Below are positions 27,863 through 36,799 of a DNA stretch of 64,000 nucleotides, one piece after another. Every line of letters starts with the position of its first letter. The stretch's first letter is position 1. The stretch covers positions 1-64,000 of the forward strand of contig NZ_JALAMS010000011.1 of the NCBI RefSeq assembly GCF_026790145.1, in the 5' to 3' direction. The position numbers were made by a program, and so were the translations under genes. The notes under the pieces were generated by a model. That model had not been told where the DNA came from. It searched no databases and saw only the letters and a program-made list of their open reading frames with translations. This DNA comes from Bacillus_I endophytica_A. GTDB lineage: Bacteria > Bacillota > Bacilli > Bacillales > Bacillaceae_H.

Positions 27863-29395
27863 TTAAGATGAGCTCACATCAACGTTTGGAGTAATATAGT
27901 AATACTCGATTGGACTTGGCTCAAAGTTTTTCACCTTTTCATTCACTCCAAATACGGTATTTGGATAAACGATAAAAGATTGAGGAATATCTTTATTAAT
28001 TTGATTACCGATTTTTATTGCGATTTCTTCACGCTCTTTTTCTCCAGAAGTTTGATTTAACTCTGTTAACAGTTTGTCTACCTTAGCTGAATTATAATGA
28101 CTTACATTTGCTAGGCTCTTAGAATTATAAAACAAGTTTAAGAAGTATTGAGGATCTCCCGTATGTGCTGTCAGCATGCTATACATAGATAAGTCCCAAT
28201 TATCCTCCGCAAGAACATCATCAATATTTTCCACGCTTCTTACCTTTACTTTTATCCCTTCTTTTAATAGGGAACTTTGAATCGTTTCAGCCATTACCGT
28301 CAACTCTGGTCGTTGAGGAAAAGTCAGCATTGTTAGTTGCAAAGGCTCTCCACTCTTAGTCCATATTCCATCCTCTTTCGTATAGCCTCCTTGTTTCATT
28401 AACGAATCAAAAGACTGATTTTCTTGGCTCTGCTTTACTTTTCCAAAAGACAATACTTCTGGAAATGGACCGTTTCCTTTCGTTCCTTCATTTTTCATAA
28501 TAGACGTTAAGATCTCTTCTCTCGGCAAGACTTTATCAATTGCTTGTCGAACGGAAAGATTTGTTACACGAGCTGAGTTCATATTGAACATCATCATATG
28601 AGTTCGAAGTGAAGGAGCAGTTAAGACATTTATATTGTCGCTGTTTTTCAGCACGCTAATTTGATCTGTTGAAATATCAACAGCACCGTCAACATCTCCT
28701 GATTGTAAAGCCATAAGTCTCGTATTTCCATCTGATATGAATTTTATATCAATCTCTTCAACTCTTGCTTTCTGTCCCCAGTAGCCCTCATTTCTCTTCA
28801 TAATCAGCGATTCGTCTTTGTTAAATTTCTCAAATTGAAAAACTCCTGTAAGGGCAGGATATTCCTCTTTTTCATCTAATGTAGAGACATCTGCAATAAT
28901 TGTAGATGGATCGGCTAGATGTGAAATTAAAGCTTCGTTTGGTTGTTTTGTAACAATCTCAATTTTGTGATGATCAATAATACGGATAGTTTCCAAGTTT
29001 AGTAAATCTTTAACCTTTAAATCTTTTTCATTTGAACGTAGAAGCGATTTTTTTACACTTTCAGCGCTCATTTTCTCTCCATTATGAAAGCTTACATTTT
29101 CCCTTAATGTGAAGGTCCACGTTTTGCCATCTTTTCTTTCCCAGCTGCTTGCTAACCAAGGTTCTGGTTTTAAGTCTTCATTAAGTTTTACAAGTGTTTC
29201 CCCTGCACCAGATCGCATTACTTCCCAGCTATCGCTACCGTGTGGATCAAGGCTCTTTGGGCTCCACGGAAATGCAAAGGATAATTTTTTTGAGTCTGAC
29301 TCTGCCCTATCTTGTCCTTCTGCACAGCCTGCTACAGCTAAAAAAATAAAACATAATAGAGCTAAAATAACCGGATAACTGCGTGCTTTTTTCAT
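27863..29395 (-). CDS. Nik/Opp-type substrate-binding lipoprotein under B12 control
   Basis: A 510-residue solute-binding protein of the SBP_bac_5 family with a lipoprotein signal (LAVAGC). Family landmarks are WSPKSLDPHGS, DGKTWTFTLRENVSFHNGEKMSAESVKKSL, and the C-terminal region around NLFYNSKSLANVSHYNSAKVDKLL. It is the first gene of a five-gene importer. Relatives bind peptides, nickel, heme or metallophore complexes. The cobalamin riboswitch upstream suggests cobalt or a cobalt complex, or a corrinoid-related nutrient. That is inferred from regulation, not from binding-site residues. Confidence 0.87.
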   Translation of the reverse strand: MKKARSYPVILALLCFIFLAVAGCAEGQDRAESDSKKLSFAFPWSPKSLDPHGSDSWEVMRSGAGETLVKLNEDLKPEPWLASSWERKDGKTWTFTLRENVSFHNGEKMSAESVKKSLLRSNEKDLKVKDLLNLETIRIIDHHKIEIVTKQPNEALISHLADPSTIIADVSTLDEKEEYPALTGVFQFEKFNKDESLIMKRNEGYWGQKARVEEIDIKFISDGNTRLMALQSGDVDGAVDISTDQISVLKNSDNINVLTAPSLRTHMMMFNMNSARVTNLSVRQAIDKVLPREEILTSIMKNEGTKGNGPFPEVLSFGKVKQSQENQSFDSLMKQGGYTKEDGIWTKSGEPLQLTMLTFPQRPELTVMAETIQSSLLKEGIKVKVRSVENIDDVLAEDNWDLSMYSMLTAHTGDPQYFLNLFYNSKSLANVSHYNSAKVDKLLTELNQTSGEKEREEIAIKIGNQINKDIPQSFIVYPNTVFGVNEKVKNFEPSPIEYYYITPNVDVSSS

Positions 29396-29426
29396 TTTCT
29401 TATCTCTCCTTTTATTTATCTAGGCT

Positions 29427-29470
29427 AAAAAAATAAGCATGTCTCCCCTTTCAAAGGTTAGACATGCTTT
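29427..29470 (-). terminator. Riboswitch expression-platform terminator
   Basis: Arms AAGCATGTCT and AGACATGCTT (29435-29444 and 29460-29469) form a 10-bp stem, and the minus-strand transcript then enters a U-rich run. It lies between the cobalamin riboswitch and the binding-protein start, as expected for transcription attenuation. Confidence 0.8.
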
Positions 29471-29542
29471 TATATTCATAAAGTTTAAGAAAACAGGCAT
29501 TCTAACCACCTCCCTAAACTCCCGTAGGTCGAACAGCGATGT

Positions 29543-29709
29543 TAAAACAGGCAGGTCTCCTGACTAAGGAAAAGAGCCTTATTCCTTCCCGAACTTTTGT
29601 TCAGTGGTCTATTTAAAGCTCCTATACTCCATTCACAGTGGCGGGTCCGTGTCGAAATTTCATCGACTTCCCTTTTAAGCAAGCAAACTATGCTTTACAC
29701 CTGTTTCCA
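29543..29709 (-). ncRNA. Cobalamin (B12) riboswitch
   Basis: Reading the minus strand, the conserved cobalamin-aptamer blocks appear in order: a P1 arm AAACAGG, AAAGGGAAG, GCCACTGTGA, ACCACTG, CGGGAAGG, then the B12-box equivalent GTCAGGAGACCTGCC, closing with P1 arm CCTGTTT. A terminator follows before the ABC operon. Expression of the transporter should fall when adenosylcobalamin is plentiful. Confidence 0.93.
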
Positions 29710-30140
29710 AACTTTATAAAATTTTTATTTTTTGCACTTTTTAAAGTCTAACATTCTAATAACTACAAATGCAGCTCTTCTATATTATAAAGCAAATGTA
29801 TCCAATTGCAATATGAAGAGAAAGAGAATAAATCGCTTCTCTCTTTCTTATAAGAATACGAATTTAACAAGGGATTCCAAATAGGTAAAAAGAACTATAT
29901 TCCTTCTCTTCAAATTCTTTAAAACAAGCTATATTCCCTTAAACATATCATTTTATTGGCTCTTTGATATTTTTACCTTTTTCGGTGATAATAGTCATAT
30001 TTACTCAAAACAGACTTTACTCCTAGTCTTTTTTACTTTACAATAATAGTCCGAATAGTTAAATTATTTTCTCATAGAATAAGAGAAATAATTCACTTCA
30101 TCAGCGCTTAAAGCGTAAAAACAAACAAGGGAGAGATTTG
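29710..30140. other. Intergenic region between the riboswitch and putP
   Basis: AT-rich sequence between divergent transcripts. It must hold the riboswitch-operon promoter (minus) and the putP promoter (plus). I could not assign convincing -35/-10 pairs, and I see no coding sequence or repeat here. Confidence 0.4.
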
Positions 30141-31619
30141 GTGGGCATTGGTTCTTATATTACATTGGGCATTTACTTTTTAGGGATGCTCGCAATAGGT
30201 TGGTATGCATATAAAAAATCAACAGATGATATATCGGGGTACATGTTAGGAGGACGCGGACTTGGTCCAGCAGTTACTGCCCTTTCAGCAGGAGCATCTG
30301 ACATGAGCGGATGGATGCTTATGGGGCTTCCTGGTGCATTGTATACAACAGGATTATCTGGAATATGGCTTGCTGTCGGGCTATCCATTGGAGCATACTT
30401 AAATTATTTACTTGTAGCTCCACGGCTTCGAACATACACATATGTTGCTGATGACTCCATTACGATTCCTGACTATTTTGAAAACCGATTTGAAGATAAA
30501 AGCCGTATACTGCGATTAGTATCAGCACTTGTTATTTTAGTTTTCTTTACACTTTATACTTCATCTGGATTAGTATCAGGTGGACGATTATTTGAATCTG
30601 CTTTTGGATTAGACTATCGTTATGGAATGTTTCTCATCGCTATTGTTGTTGTTGCTTATACGCTTTTTGGTGGCTTTCTAGCTGTAAGCTTAACGGATTT
30701 TGTGCAAGGTATTATTATGTTTCTTGCTCTTATTCTAGTACCAGTTGTTGTGCTATTCGACTTAGGTGGACCAACGAATGTATTTGATACCATCAAAAGC
30801 ATTGATGAAACACATTTGGATCTTTTCAAAGGAACAACAGTTATTGGTCTCTTCTCACTTCTTGCCTGGGGATTAGGATATTTCGGCCAACCCCACATTA
30901 TTGTTCGTTTTATGGCTATTAGTTCTATAAAAGAATTAAAACCAGCTCGACGTATTGGAATGGGCTGGATGATTATTGCTATTATTGGAGCCTGCTTAAC
31001 AGGACTATTTGGATTAGCCTATGTTACAGAAAATAACATAACATTGAATGATCCTGAAACGATCTTTATCCTGTTATCTGACATTTTATTTAACTCTTAT
31101 ATTACAGGATTTTTACTAGCCGCTATTTTAGCCGCTATTATGAGCACAATTTCATCTCAGCTTCTTGTAACATCAAGTGCAGCAACAGAGGACTTTTATA
31201 AAACGTTCTTCCGGAGAAATGCCTCTGATAAAGAGCTTGTTACAGTTGGGCGACTCGCTGTTTTAATTGTTGCCGTAATTGCGGTTATTCTCTCATATAC
31301 ACCAAATAGCACTATCTTAGATCTTGTTGGCTATGCATGGGCTGGTTTCGGTTCAGCATTTGGTCCTGCTATTCTTTTGAGTCTATTCTGGAGACGTATG
31401 ACAAAGTGGGGTGCTCTTGCCGGAATTATTGTAGGTACTGTTGTTGTGCTTGCTTGGGTACAAACAGGGATGTCTGATTTTATGTATGAAATGATTCCAG
31501 GCTTCTTCGCAAGCTTACTTGCCGTTGTAGTTGTAAGTTTCTTTACGACAACTCCTTCTCAAAGTGTTCAAAACACGTTTAGTAAAATGGAAGAAGTCTT
31601 AAAAGACAGTCAGAAATAA
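30141..31619 (+). CDS. putP: Sodium/proline symporter
   Basis: A 492-residue sodium:solute symporter with about 13 membrane helices, similar over its full length to the proline carriers PutP/OpuE of Bacillus. Characteristic stretches are YMLGGRGLGPAVTALSAGASDMSGWMLMGLPGA, GWGLGYFGQPHI-like LAWGLGYFGQPHIIVRFMAI, and SSQLLVTSSAATED in the Na+-site region. The start is taken as GTG 30141, seven bases after GGGAG; a TTG at 30138 is closer to that site. Whether it serves proline catabolism or osmoprotection is not decided by sequence. Confidence 0.9.
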   Translation: MGIGSYITLGIYFLGMLAIGWYAYKKSTDDISGYMLGGRGLGPAVTALSAGASDMSGWMLMGLPGALYTTGLSGIWLAVGLSIGAYLNYLLVAPRLRTYTYVADDSITIPDYFENRFEDKSRILRLVSALVILVFFTLYTSSGLVSGGRLFESAFGLDYRYGMFLIAIVVVAYTLFGGFLAVSLTDFVQGIIMFLALILVPVVVLFDLGGPTNVFDTIKSIDETHLDLFKGTTVIGLFSLLAWGLGYFGQPHIIVRFMAISSIKELKPARRIGMGWMIIAIIGACLTGLFGLAYVTENNITLNDPETIFILLSDILFNSYITGFLLAAILAAIMSTISSQLLVTSSAATEDFYKTFFRRNASDKELVTVGRLAVLIVAVIAVILSYTPNSTILDLVGYAWAGFGSAFGPAILLSLFWRRMTKWGALAGIIVGTVVVLAWVQTGMSDFMYEMIPGFFASLLAVVVVSFFTTTPSQSVQNTFSKMEEVLKDSQK

Positions 31620-31639
31620 TGTACGTTTCATTTATATTT

Positions 31640-31675
31640 AGAAACTCTCTTTGCTTTCAAAGGGAGTTTTTCTCT
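31640..31675 (+). terminator. Terminator of putP
   Basis: The stem AACTCTCTTTG/CAAAGGGAGTT is followed by TTTTCTCTTTT, about 25 bases after the putP stop. Confidence 0.75.
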
Positions 31676-31881
31676 TTTCATCTTTAATTAAATATTCAAA
31701 ATCGCTAATACAGCTTTAAAATTAAACATGAAAAGCATATAATATTAAGAGATAGGTTTAACACGATACACGTTCGGAAATGCACAGCAGTTTTTAAATA
31801 TTCCTTTTAATATTTTCTGTAGTTTCCCATAATAGCGGGTTAAACAAGAGTACACTATATTTTTTATGGGAGATGTAAACA

Positions 31882-32907
31882 ATGACTGGATTAGCAAAAC
31901 TCTGGGAAAACCGCGGTTTTAGACGCTTCTTGATTTTCCTCATTTTAGCGCTTGCTCTTTTCGCTCTAAAAAGCATGATCAATTTTATTTTGTTAACGTT
32001 TATTTTTACTTTTTTAATGGATAGAGTGCAAACGTTTGTTACAAAATGGGTGCATAAATGGGTACCCATCAGCCAAAAGCTCATCGTGCTTATTCTTTAT
32101 GTTTTACTTGTCACTGGACTTATTGTAGGTGGCTTTAGATTTTATCCAGTTATTAAAACACAAGTTGAAGAGCTTGTAAAACAAATTAAAGCATTTTATC
32201 TAAATCCAGAAGATATTCCTTTCTTCTCCTTTATCTCAAATACATTTGATAGCGTAAATTTAAATACTTATATTGAACAAGGATTTAATTTTTTATACAA
32301 ATACTTAACAGATCTTAGTATTCTAAGTGTCCAAATCTTTTTGTCTTTAATTTTAAGCATGTTCTTCCTCTTGGAAAAACAAAGACTTATTATGTTCAGC
32401 AAAAAGTTTCAGCAAAGTAAGCTGTCTGCTTTTTACACAGAGATTGCTTTCTTCGGTCGTAAATTCGTTAGGACATTTGGAAAAGTCATTGAAGCTCAGT
32501 TTATTATTGCTCTTGTAAACTGTGTTCTTACAACAATCGGCCTTTGGTTTTTTGATTTCCCACAGCTGTTTGGGCTAGCGATTTTAATTTTCTTCCTCGG
32601 TCTTATTCCTGTTGCTGGGGTTATCCTCTCGCTTATCCCACTTTCCATCATTGGATATACAATTGGTGGATTTACAATGATTCTATACTTATTGATTATG
32701 ATTATGGTTATTCATGCTATTGAAGCTTACCTTCTAAATCCAAAACTTATGTCAGCCAAAACAGAGCTTCCGGTTTTTTTCACCTTTATTGTGCTTATTT
32801 TTTCAGAACACTTTTTTGGAGTATGGGGATTGATTGTCGGAATACCTGTCTTTGTATTTTTACTTGATGTATTAGGGGTTACAAACAATAAAGAAGAAAA
32901 ATCTTAA
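31882..32907 (+). CDS. AI-2E family transporter (YueF-like)
   Basis: A 341-residue membrane protein of the AI-2 exporter/PerM family. Two hydrophobic N-terminal helices and a soluble middle segment are followed by a C-terminal helix bundle with the family stretch FFLGLIPVAGVILSLIPLSIIGY and EAYLLNPKLMS. Members have been linked to AI-2 export or Na+/H+ antiport, so the name should not be read as a proven function. ATG context GGGAGATGTAAACA is acceptable. It is monocistronic with a bidirectional terminator after it. Confidence 0.85.
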   Translation: MTGLAKLWENRGFRRFLIFLILALALFALKSMINFILLTFIFTFLMDRVQTFVTKWVHKWVPISQKLIVLILYVLLVTGLIVGGFRFYPVIKTQVEELVKQIKAFYLNPEDIPFFSFISNTFDSVNLNTYIEQGFNFLYKYLTDLSILSVQIFLSLILSMFFLLEKQRLIMFSKKFQQSKLSAFYTEIAFFGRKFVRTFGKVIEAQFIIALVNCVLTTIGLWFFDFPQLFGLAILIFFLGLIPVAGVILSLIPLSIIGYTIGGFTMILYLLIMIMVIHAIEAYLLNPKLMSAKTELPVFFTFIVLIFSEHFFGVWGLIVGIPVFVFLLDVLGVTNNKEEKS

Positions 32908-32910
32908 CAT

Positions 32911-32949
32911 GAAAAAAGCTCTTGAAAAGATTTCTTCAAGAGCTTTTTT
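32911..32949. terminator. Bidirectional terminator
   Basis: The stem AAAAGCTCTTGAA/TTCAAGAGCTTTT has A and T runs on both sides. It overlaps the 3' end of the convergent esterase gene. Confidence 0.85.
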
Positions 32950-33952
32950 GATTTGAATATCCATTTTCCCCATTTTCTCTAATAAAAAAATCCCACATGA
33001 TCTTACTTGCATGAGGTCCTTCAGAATCTGTAAAGCTTCCATTTTCATTTCCTCCTGACCATGCATGCCCCATGTTCAATACCGTATATTTCTCAACAAT
33101 AGATTCCCCTCGTTTGTTTCGATACAAGTCATGTGTATATTCTTTTCCATTTCTCACTTTTCCTTTTATTGTTTCATTTACTCCATGACAAATCCATCCT
33201 GCATTATGCCTTTCCACTAGATCATTTGTAACGATCCATTGTGAAACAACTTGCTCTCCGTTAATTGGTGCAACTGTTGTATCAGAGCTTCCATGAAAAA
33301 CAATAGTTGGAATAACTCTTGCCCTTTCTCCCATTTCTTTATATGCTAAGTAACCTTGTTCAAACGGATTTGGTCCTCCATTGTTCATAACATTTAAAGC
33401 ATCAAAAACGCTTGTAGCTCCTTTATATTCTAATCCTGCTCCAACTCCAAGTCCTGAGAAAATTTCTGGATAGGCTGCAGCCATAATAATACTCATTGCT
33501 CCTCCAGCTGACATTCCTGCAATAAACACTTTATGATTATCAATTGTGTACGCTTCTTTTATTTCTTCAATCATTCCGGCGATGGCTGCAGGCTCTCCTC
33601 TACCACGCGCTTGATGAAGAGGTTCAAACCAATTCCAACACTTGTTTGGATTACTTTTAGCATCTTGTTCTGGGTAGAGGACAAGAAAATTGTGTTCTTC
33701 CGCTAGCATATTCATCTCAGTACCAATCGCAAAGTCCGTTGCACACTGGGTACAGCCGTGAAGCATAACAAGTAATGGAGATGCTTTTTCTTTGTCATAC
33801 GTACTTGGAACGTAAAGCTTGTAGCTTTTTCCTCCATACTCCCCTTCCTTAAACGTTTCTCTTGTTTCAAAACTACAATCACTTGATGCAGAAGGACTAC
33901 CAAACAGTGGACAAAGTGCGAGAGAGAAAAATGCTTGCAAGGCTTTTAACAC
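32936..33952 (-). CDS. PHB depolymerase-family esterase
   Basis: A 338-residue alpha/beta hydrolase of the Esterase_phb type. It has an oxyanion motif MLHGCTQ, the nucleophile in AGMSAGGAMS, the acid Asp in HGSSDTTV and the base His in MGHAWSGG, in the usual order. A weak signal-like N terminus (LKALQAFFSLALCPLFGSPSASS) suggests export. The family includes PHB depolymerases, feruloyl and acetylxylan esterases; the substrate is unknown. The start is a GTG at 33952 with AAGGAGG upstream. The 3' end runs into the shared terminator. Confidence 0.85.
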   Translation of the reverse strand: MLKALQAFFSLALCPLFGSPSASSDCSFETRETFKEGEYGGKSYKLYVPSTYDKEKASPLLVMLHGCTQCATDFAIGTEMNMLAEEHNFLVLYPEQDAKSNPNKCWNWFEPLHQARGRGEPAAIAGMIEEIKEAYTIDNHKVFIAGMSAGGAMSIIMAAAYPEIFSGLGVGAGLEYKGATSVFDALNVMNNGGPNPFEQGYLAYKEMGERARVIPTIVFHGSSDTTVAPINGEQVVSQWIVTNDLVERHNAGWICHGVNETIKGKVRNGKEYTHDLYRNKRGESIVEKYTVLNMGHAWSGGNENGSFTDSEGPHASKIMWDFFIRENGENGYSNQKSS

Positions 33953-34116
33953 TCTTTTTTCCTCCTTTTATGAAAACGATTGCAAAAATATGAAAGTTAC
34001 GAAAAAGTTCTTAAATAATCCTCATAGTTTTAATGGGTATACCTATATATATATGTGACTTACACATAATTAGTGTAGGAAAAAGAAGAATAGCTTTTCT
34101 TTTCTCAAATTTTGTA

Positions 34117-34150
34117 AAAAAAAAAAAAAGAAACGCTTAAGAAGCGTTTC
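34117..34150 (-). terminator. Terminator of the epimerase gene, inside its 3' end
   Basis: The stem GAAACGCTT/AAGCGTTTC (34130-34138 and 34142-34150) contains the stop codon of the epimerase gene. It is followed on the minus strand by T13, the longest homopolymer in this stretch. Confidence 0.85.
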
Positions 34151-35081
34151 CTGTCTTTTCTGTCCTCATATAATCAATGGTTTGTTTTATTCCTTCCTTA
34201 TAAGGAGTTCTTGGAATTTTTCCGATTCTATGCTCGTATTTTGTTCCGTCTAGAAAAAGAGGGTCCTCATTTAAATAAAACATTTCTATAAATTCCTTCA
34301 TATTACGATCAAAAATGCCAATAAGCCGTACCATTGTTTTTGTGGCTGTTCCTACTCGTTTCTGATAATTTGTGTATTCTCTAATATAAGAAAGAAATTC
34401 GGATCCTGAAATTCCGCTATAGCCAGGGATATTCCACGTCTCTCCGTAAGCTTCTTTACAAAGAGCAAGTTCTACAAGAGCTTTTGCTCCGTCTGGAGTA
34501 TAAATATATTCTCTTTTTATTGTTTGATTTCCAACAAACATTGCTTTTTTATTTTTAATGATACTTTGAAGCAAATAGTCAATCTGTGTATTCTCTGCTC
34601 GTGGGCCGTAAAAATCGGGAAAATGAGCAAGAAGATAAGGAACTTTTGATTCTTCTAACAAGTGTTCTAAGCGAAGCCGAATCTTCCCCTTTTTTGTATG
34701 AGGGCTTTTCTCGTCATTTTCTCTCACTTTTTCTCCTTTACTTCTTCCATAAGCATAGATATTGTCAACAACGACAAGCTTCGCTTTGTTTTCTTTTGCT
34801 GCTTTTATGATACACCTCATAAATGGTTCCTGTTTTTCTTGCCATTGGGCGTATGGAAGTGCCCCAGCATGGAAAATAATTTCAGCTCCGGCAACAGAGG
34901 AAGATAAATTATGAAAAACATCCCCTGTTTGAATTGTAACAAGGTCTTCTTTTCCGAAAAAACGGTGAAGTTTTCTTTCATTTCGAGCAAAAGCAATAAC
35001 TTTGATTCCTCTTTCAATCAATTCATATACAAGAGCACTCCCCATTCCACCTGTTGCTCCTATAACAAGAGCTTTCTTCAT
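34137..35081 (-). CDS. NAD(P)-dependent epimerase/dehydratase (extended SDR)
   Basis: A 314-residue protein of the NAD-dependent epimerase/dehydratase family. The Rossmann loop VIGATGGMGSAL is at the N terminus and a catalytic YGRSKG (YxxxK) occurs near residue 115. The C-terminal half is the variable substrate domain. The ATG at 35081 is taken as start for its distance from AAGGAA; ATG 35087 and GTG 35090 are alternatives. It lies downstream of a TetR gene, with its own small dyad upstream, and may be a target of that repressor. The substrate is unknown. Confidence 0.8.
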   Translation of the reverse strand: MKKALVIGATGGMGSALVYELIERGIKVIAFARNERKLHRFFGKEDLVTIQTGDVFHNLSSSVAGAEIIFHAGALPYAQWQEKQEPFMRCIIKAAKENKAKLVVVDNIYAYGRSKGEKVRENDEKSPHTKKGKIRLRLEHLLEESKVPYLLAHFPDFYGPRAENTQIDYLLQSIIKNKKAMFVGNQTIKREYIYTPDGAKALVELALCKEAYGETWNIPGYSGISGSEFLSYIREYTNYQKRVGTATKTMVRLIGIFDRNMKEFIEMFYLNEDPLFLDGTKYEHRIGKIPRTPYKEGIKQTIDYMRTEKTGNAS

Positions 35082-35103
35082 ATCCATCACTTCCTTTTAT
35101 TTT

Positions 35104-35118
35104 TTGACCACCGGTTAA
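35104..35118. promoter_or_regulatory. Short dyad upstream of the epimerase gene
   Basis: TTGACC-ACC-GGTTAA is an imperfect 15-bp inverted repeat, 23 bases before the epimerase start and after the tetR terminator. It could be an operator, but it differs from the operator in front of tetR. Confidence 0.3.
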
Positions 35119-35127
35119 TTAAAAGGT

Positions 35128-35153
35128 AAAAATAAATGAGGAAACTCCTCATC
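35128..35153 (-). terminator. Terminator of the tetR gene
   Basis: The stem ATGAGG/CCTCAT (35136-35141 and 35146-35151) is followed on the minus strand by TTTATTTTT, directly after the TetR stop. Confidence 0.65.
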
Positions 35154-35158
35154 TATTT

Positions 35159-35725
35159 TTAAATCTTTTTTAATAAAAACATAACGTGTGCTTTTGCCAT
35201 ATCCTTCACTTCTTCAAACGACTGCTCACAGTATGAGTAGTGTGCTACAAATCCATGAAGAGATAAGAAGATAGACCATGCTTCACTTATCGATAGCTTC
35301 GTTTTAGAAAGTGTACTAAGAGCCTCTGCAAACCTTTTGTAGCTTTCTTCTGGGCCACTATGGTGATAAAACTTTACTTCTTTATCTTTTGTAAGAAACA
35401 TAACCTCATAGTGATTTGGATATGTGAGACCAAATTCAATGAAAGTTAAAAGCACAGACTGAAGTTTCTCGTCAGCGCCTATATCTCTTTTCATCACTTC
35501 ATAAAACTTTTCATCTAAAAGTGAAAAATCTTCTTTAACAAGTGCAGAAAAAAGCTCTGCCTTGTTTTGAAAGTGATAATAGAGCGCTCCATGGCTATAG
35601 TCTAGCTCTTTAGCAATCTTCCTCATTGAGACATGACTATATCCTTCTGTAGCAAATAGCTTTCGTGCTACGTTTAATATCATTTCTCTTGTTAGCTCAT
35701 GTTTTACAGCTTTTCGAGGTGACAT
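35159..35725 (-). CDS. TetR/AcrR-family regulator
   Basis: A 188-residue TetR-type repressor. The N-terminal HTH is typical (TREMILNVARKLFATEGYSHVSMRKIAKELDYSHGALYYHFQNKAELFSAL split over two helices) and the C-terminal region of about 130 residues is the ligand domain. A perfect dyad directly upstream of its start is a likely autoregulatory operator. The second ATG (35725) is preferred, five bases after GGGGAG. The ligand and wider regulon are unknown; the epimerase gene downstream is a candidate target. Confidence 0.87.
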   Translation of the reverse strand: MSPRKAVKHELTREMILNVARKLFATEGYSHVSMRKIAKELDYSHGALYYHFQNKAELFSALVKEDFSLLDEKFYEVMKRDIGADEKLQSVLLTFIEFGLTYPNHYEVMFLTKDKEVKFYHHSGPEESYKRFAEALSTLSKTKLSISEAWSIFLSLHGFVAHYSYCEQSFEEVKDMAKAHVMFLLKKI

Positions 35726-35736
35726 CATTTCTCCCC

Positions 35737-35759
35737 TTTATTGACCGATGTTCAATAAA
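35737..35759. promoter_or_regulatory. TetR-type operator
   Basis: Perfect 8-bp arms TTTATTGA and TCAATAAA are separated by 7 bases, starting 12 bases before the TetR start. The size and position fit an autoregulatory TetR operator. Confidence 0.65.
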
Positions 35760-35805
35760 ATTATAGAAAAAACCCCTACATTTGTCAATTACAAAGAAAG
35801 AAATA

Positions 35806-36375
35806 TCAATTCCGATATTCCTTTCTCTGCAACAATAAATAAGCAACAAAGGCTAGCAGCGGGAGCTCAATAAGTGGTCCAAGGATAAGTGCAAGAGAAA
35901 CCTCTGGTTGATTTTCAAAGGCTGCTGCAGCCATAGCAAGGGCAAGTGGTGAATTTCTTGCAAGTGTAATAAAATGAAGACTTACTCTATCACTTGTTTT
36001 AAATCTTAATATTTTACTAATTAAAAAAACGGCTAGAAAAGCAATGGTAAAGAAAACAAGAAGAGGAAGCAATAACACGTATAAAACTGAGAAATGACGA
36101 GAAAGATAGCTTCCTTCTGAAGTAAACATCATCATTACAGACAAACTTAAGAATAGCATTCCTTTGCTTGTAAAAAATGCTCTCCACTTTTGTACTCCCC
36201 TTTCTCCTTTTTATAATGATCGCTAAAAGGAAAGGAAGCAAAAACATATAAAAAATAGAAAAAGCAAAAGAAAGAGAGGTGCATATGTAGCAAAAAGCGC
36301 TATTTTAGAAAGGAAGAATCCTATCATCATAGCGCTTAAAATTACAAGTGGCTGCATCTTTTCCACTATGCTCAT
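35806..36375 (-). pseudogene. Remnant of an ACR3-like arsenite permease
   Basis: An N-terminal piece (MSIVEKMQPLVILSAMMIGFF from the ATG at 36375) is typical of the start of ACR3-like permeases. After about 33 residues the reading jumps frame near 36290 to a segment (FYMFLLPFLLAIIIK) that belongs two-thirds into the protein, so about 150 residues are missing. A second +1 shift at an A5 run near 36212 leads into the intact C terminus (RNSPLALAMAAAAF, GPLIELPLLAF). The start codon lies right after bdbC with AAGGAAG upstream, so it was once the last gene of the bdbD-bdbC operon. No functional carrier can be made. Confidence 0.78.
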
Positions 36376-36376
36376 T

Positions 36377-36799
36377 TTAGTCTTCCTTTTTTACAAACAG
36401 TAAGCAAATTGTGATAATAAGAAAAGCAACGAAAGCTAAGAATGGAATGGTAATAAAGCCCAACCAGTTAATATACTCTCCGCTACAAGGAACACCCATT
36501 GAACATGGTTTAATGGCTGCAAATCCTGGTACCTTTTGTTCTAAATAATGAAAAACAGAAATCAGCCCGCCAATAATAGAGGCTGGTAAAACATATTTTT
36601 TAACAGCCAGATCTCTTTTAAAAACAGCAATCCCCATTGTTACTGTTAAAGGATACATAGCAATGCGCTGATACCAGCACATCTCGCACGGCACATATCC
36701 GCGTACTTCACTAAAATATAAACTTCCTAACGTTGCAATAATAGAAGCAAGCCAAGCAACGTATAAAAAGATGATGGAACGATTGTTTTTTTCAGTCAT
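36377..36799 (-). CDS. bdbC: Disulfide oxidoreductase BdbC (DsbB-like)
   Basis: A 140-residue four-helix membrane protein that reoxidises its partner BdbD and passes electrons to quinone. The two active cysteine pairs are visible: CEMC in the first loop and CSMGVPC in the second. The start overlaps the bdbD stop by 4 bases. Length and order match B. subtilis BdbC, whose locus also contains bdbD and cadA. It supports extracytoplasmic disulfide formation, for example in competence proteins. Confidence 0.94.
   Translation of the reverse strand: MTEKNNRSIIFLYVAWLASIIATLGSLYFSEVRGYVPCEMCWYQRIAMYPLTVTMGIAVFKRDLAVKKYVLPASIIGGLISVFHYLEQKVPGFAAIKPCSMGVPCSGEYINWLGFITIPFLAFVAFLIITICLLFVKKED

Noticed and set aside
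24651..29395. Naming the five-gene ABC system NikABCDE (nickel importer)
   Set aside because: Sequence only supports the broad Nik/Opp class, and the B12 riboswitch points to cobalt or corrinoids at least as well as nickel.
34117..34129. A13 homopolymer as a slippage or phase-variation site
   Set aside because: It lies downstream of the epimerase stop and is the U-tract of a terminator, so it has no coding effect.
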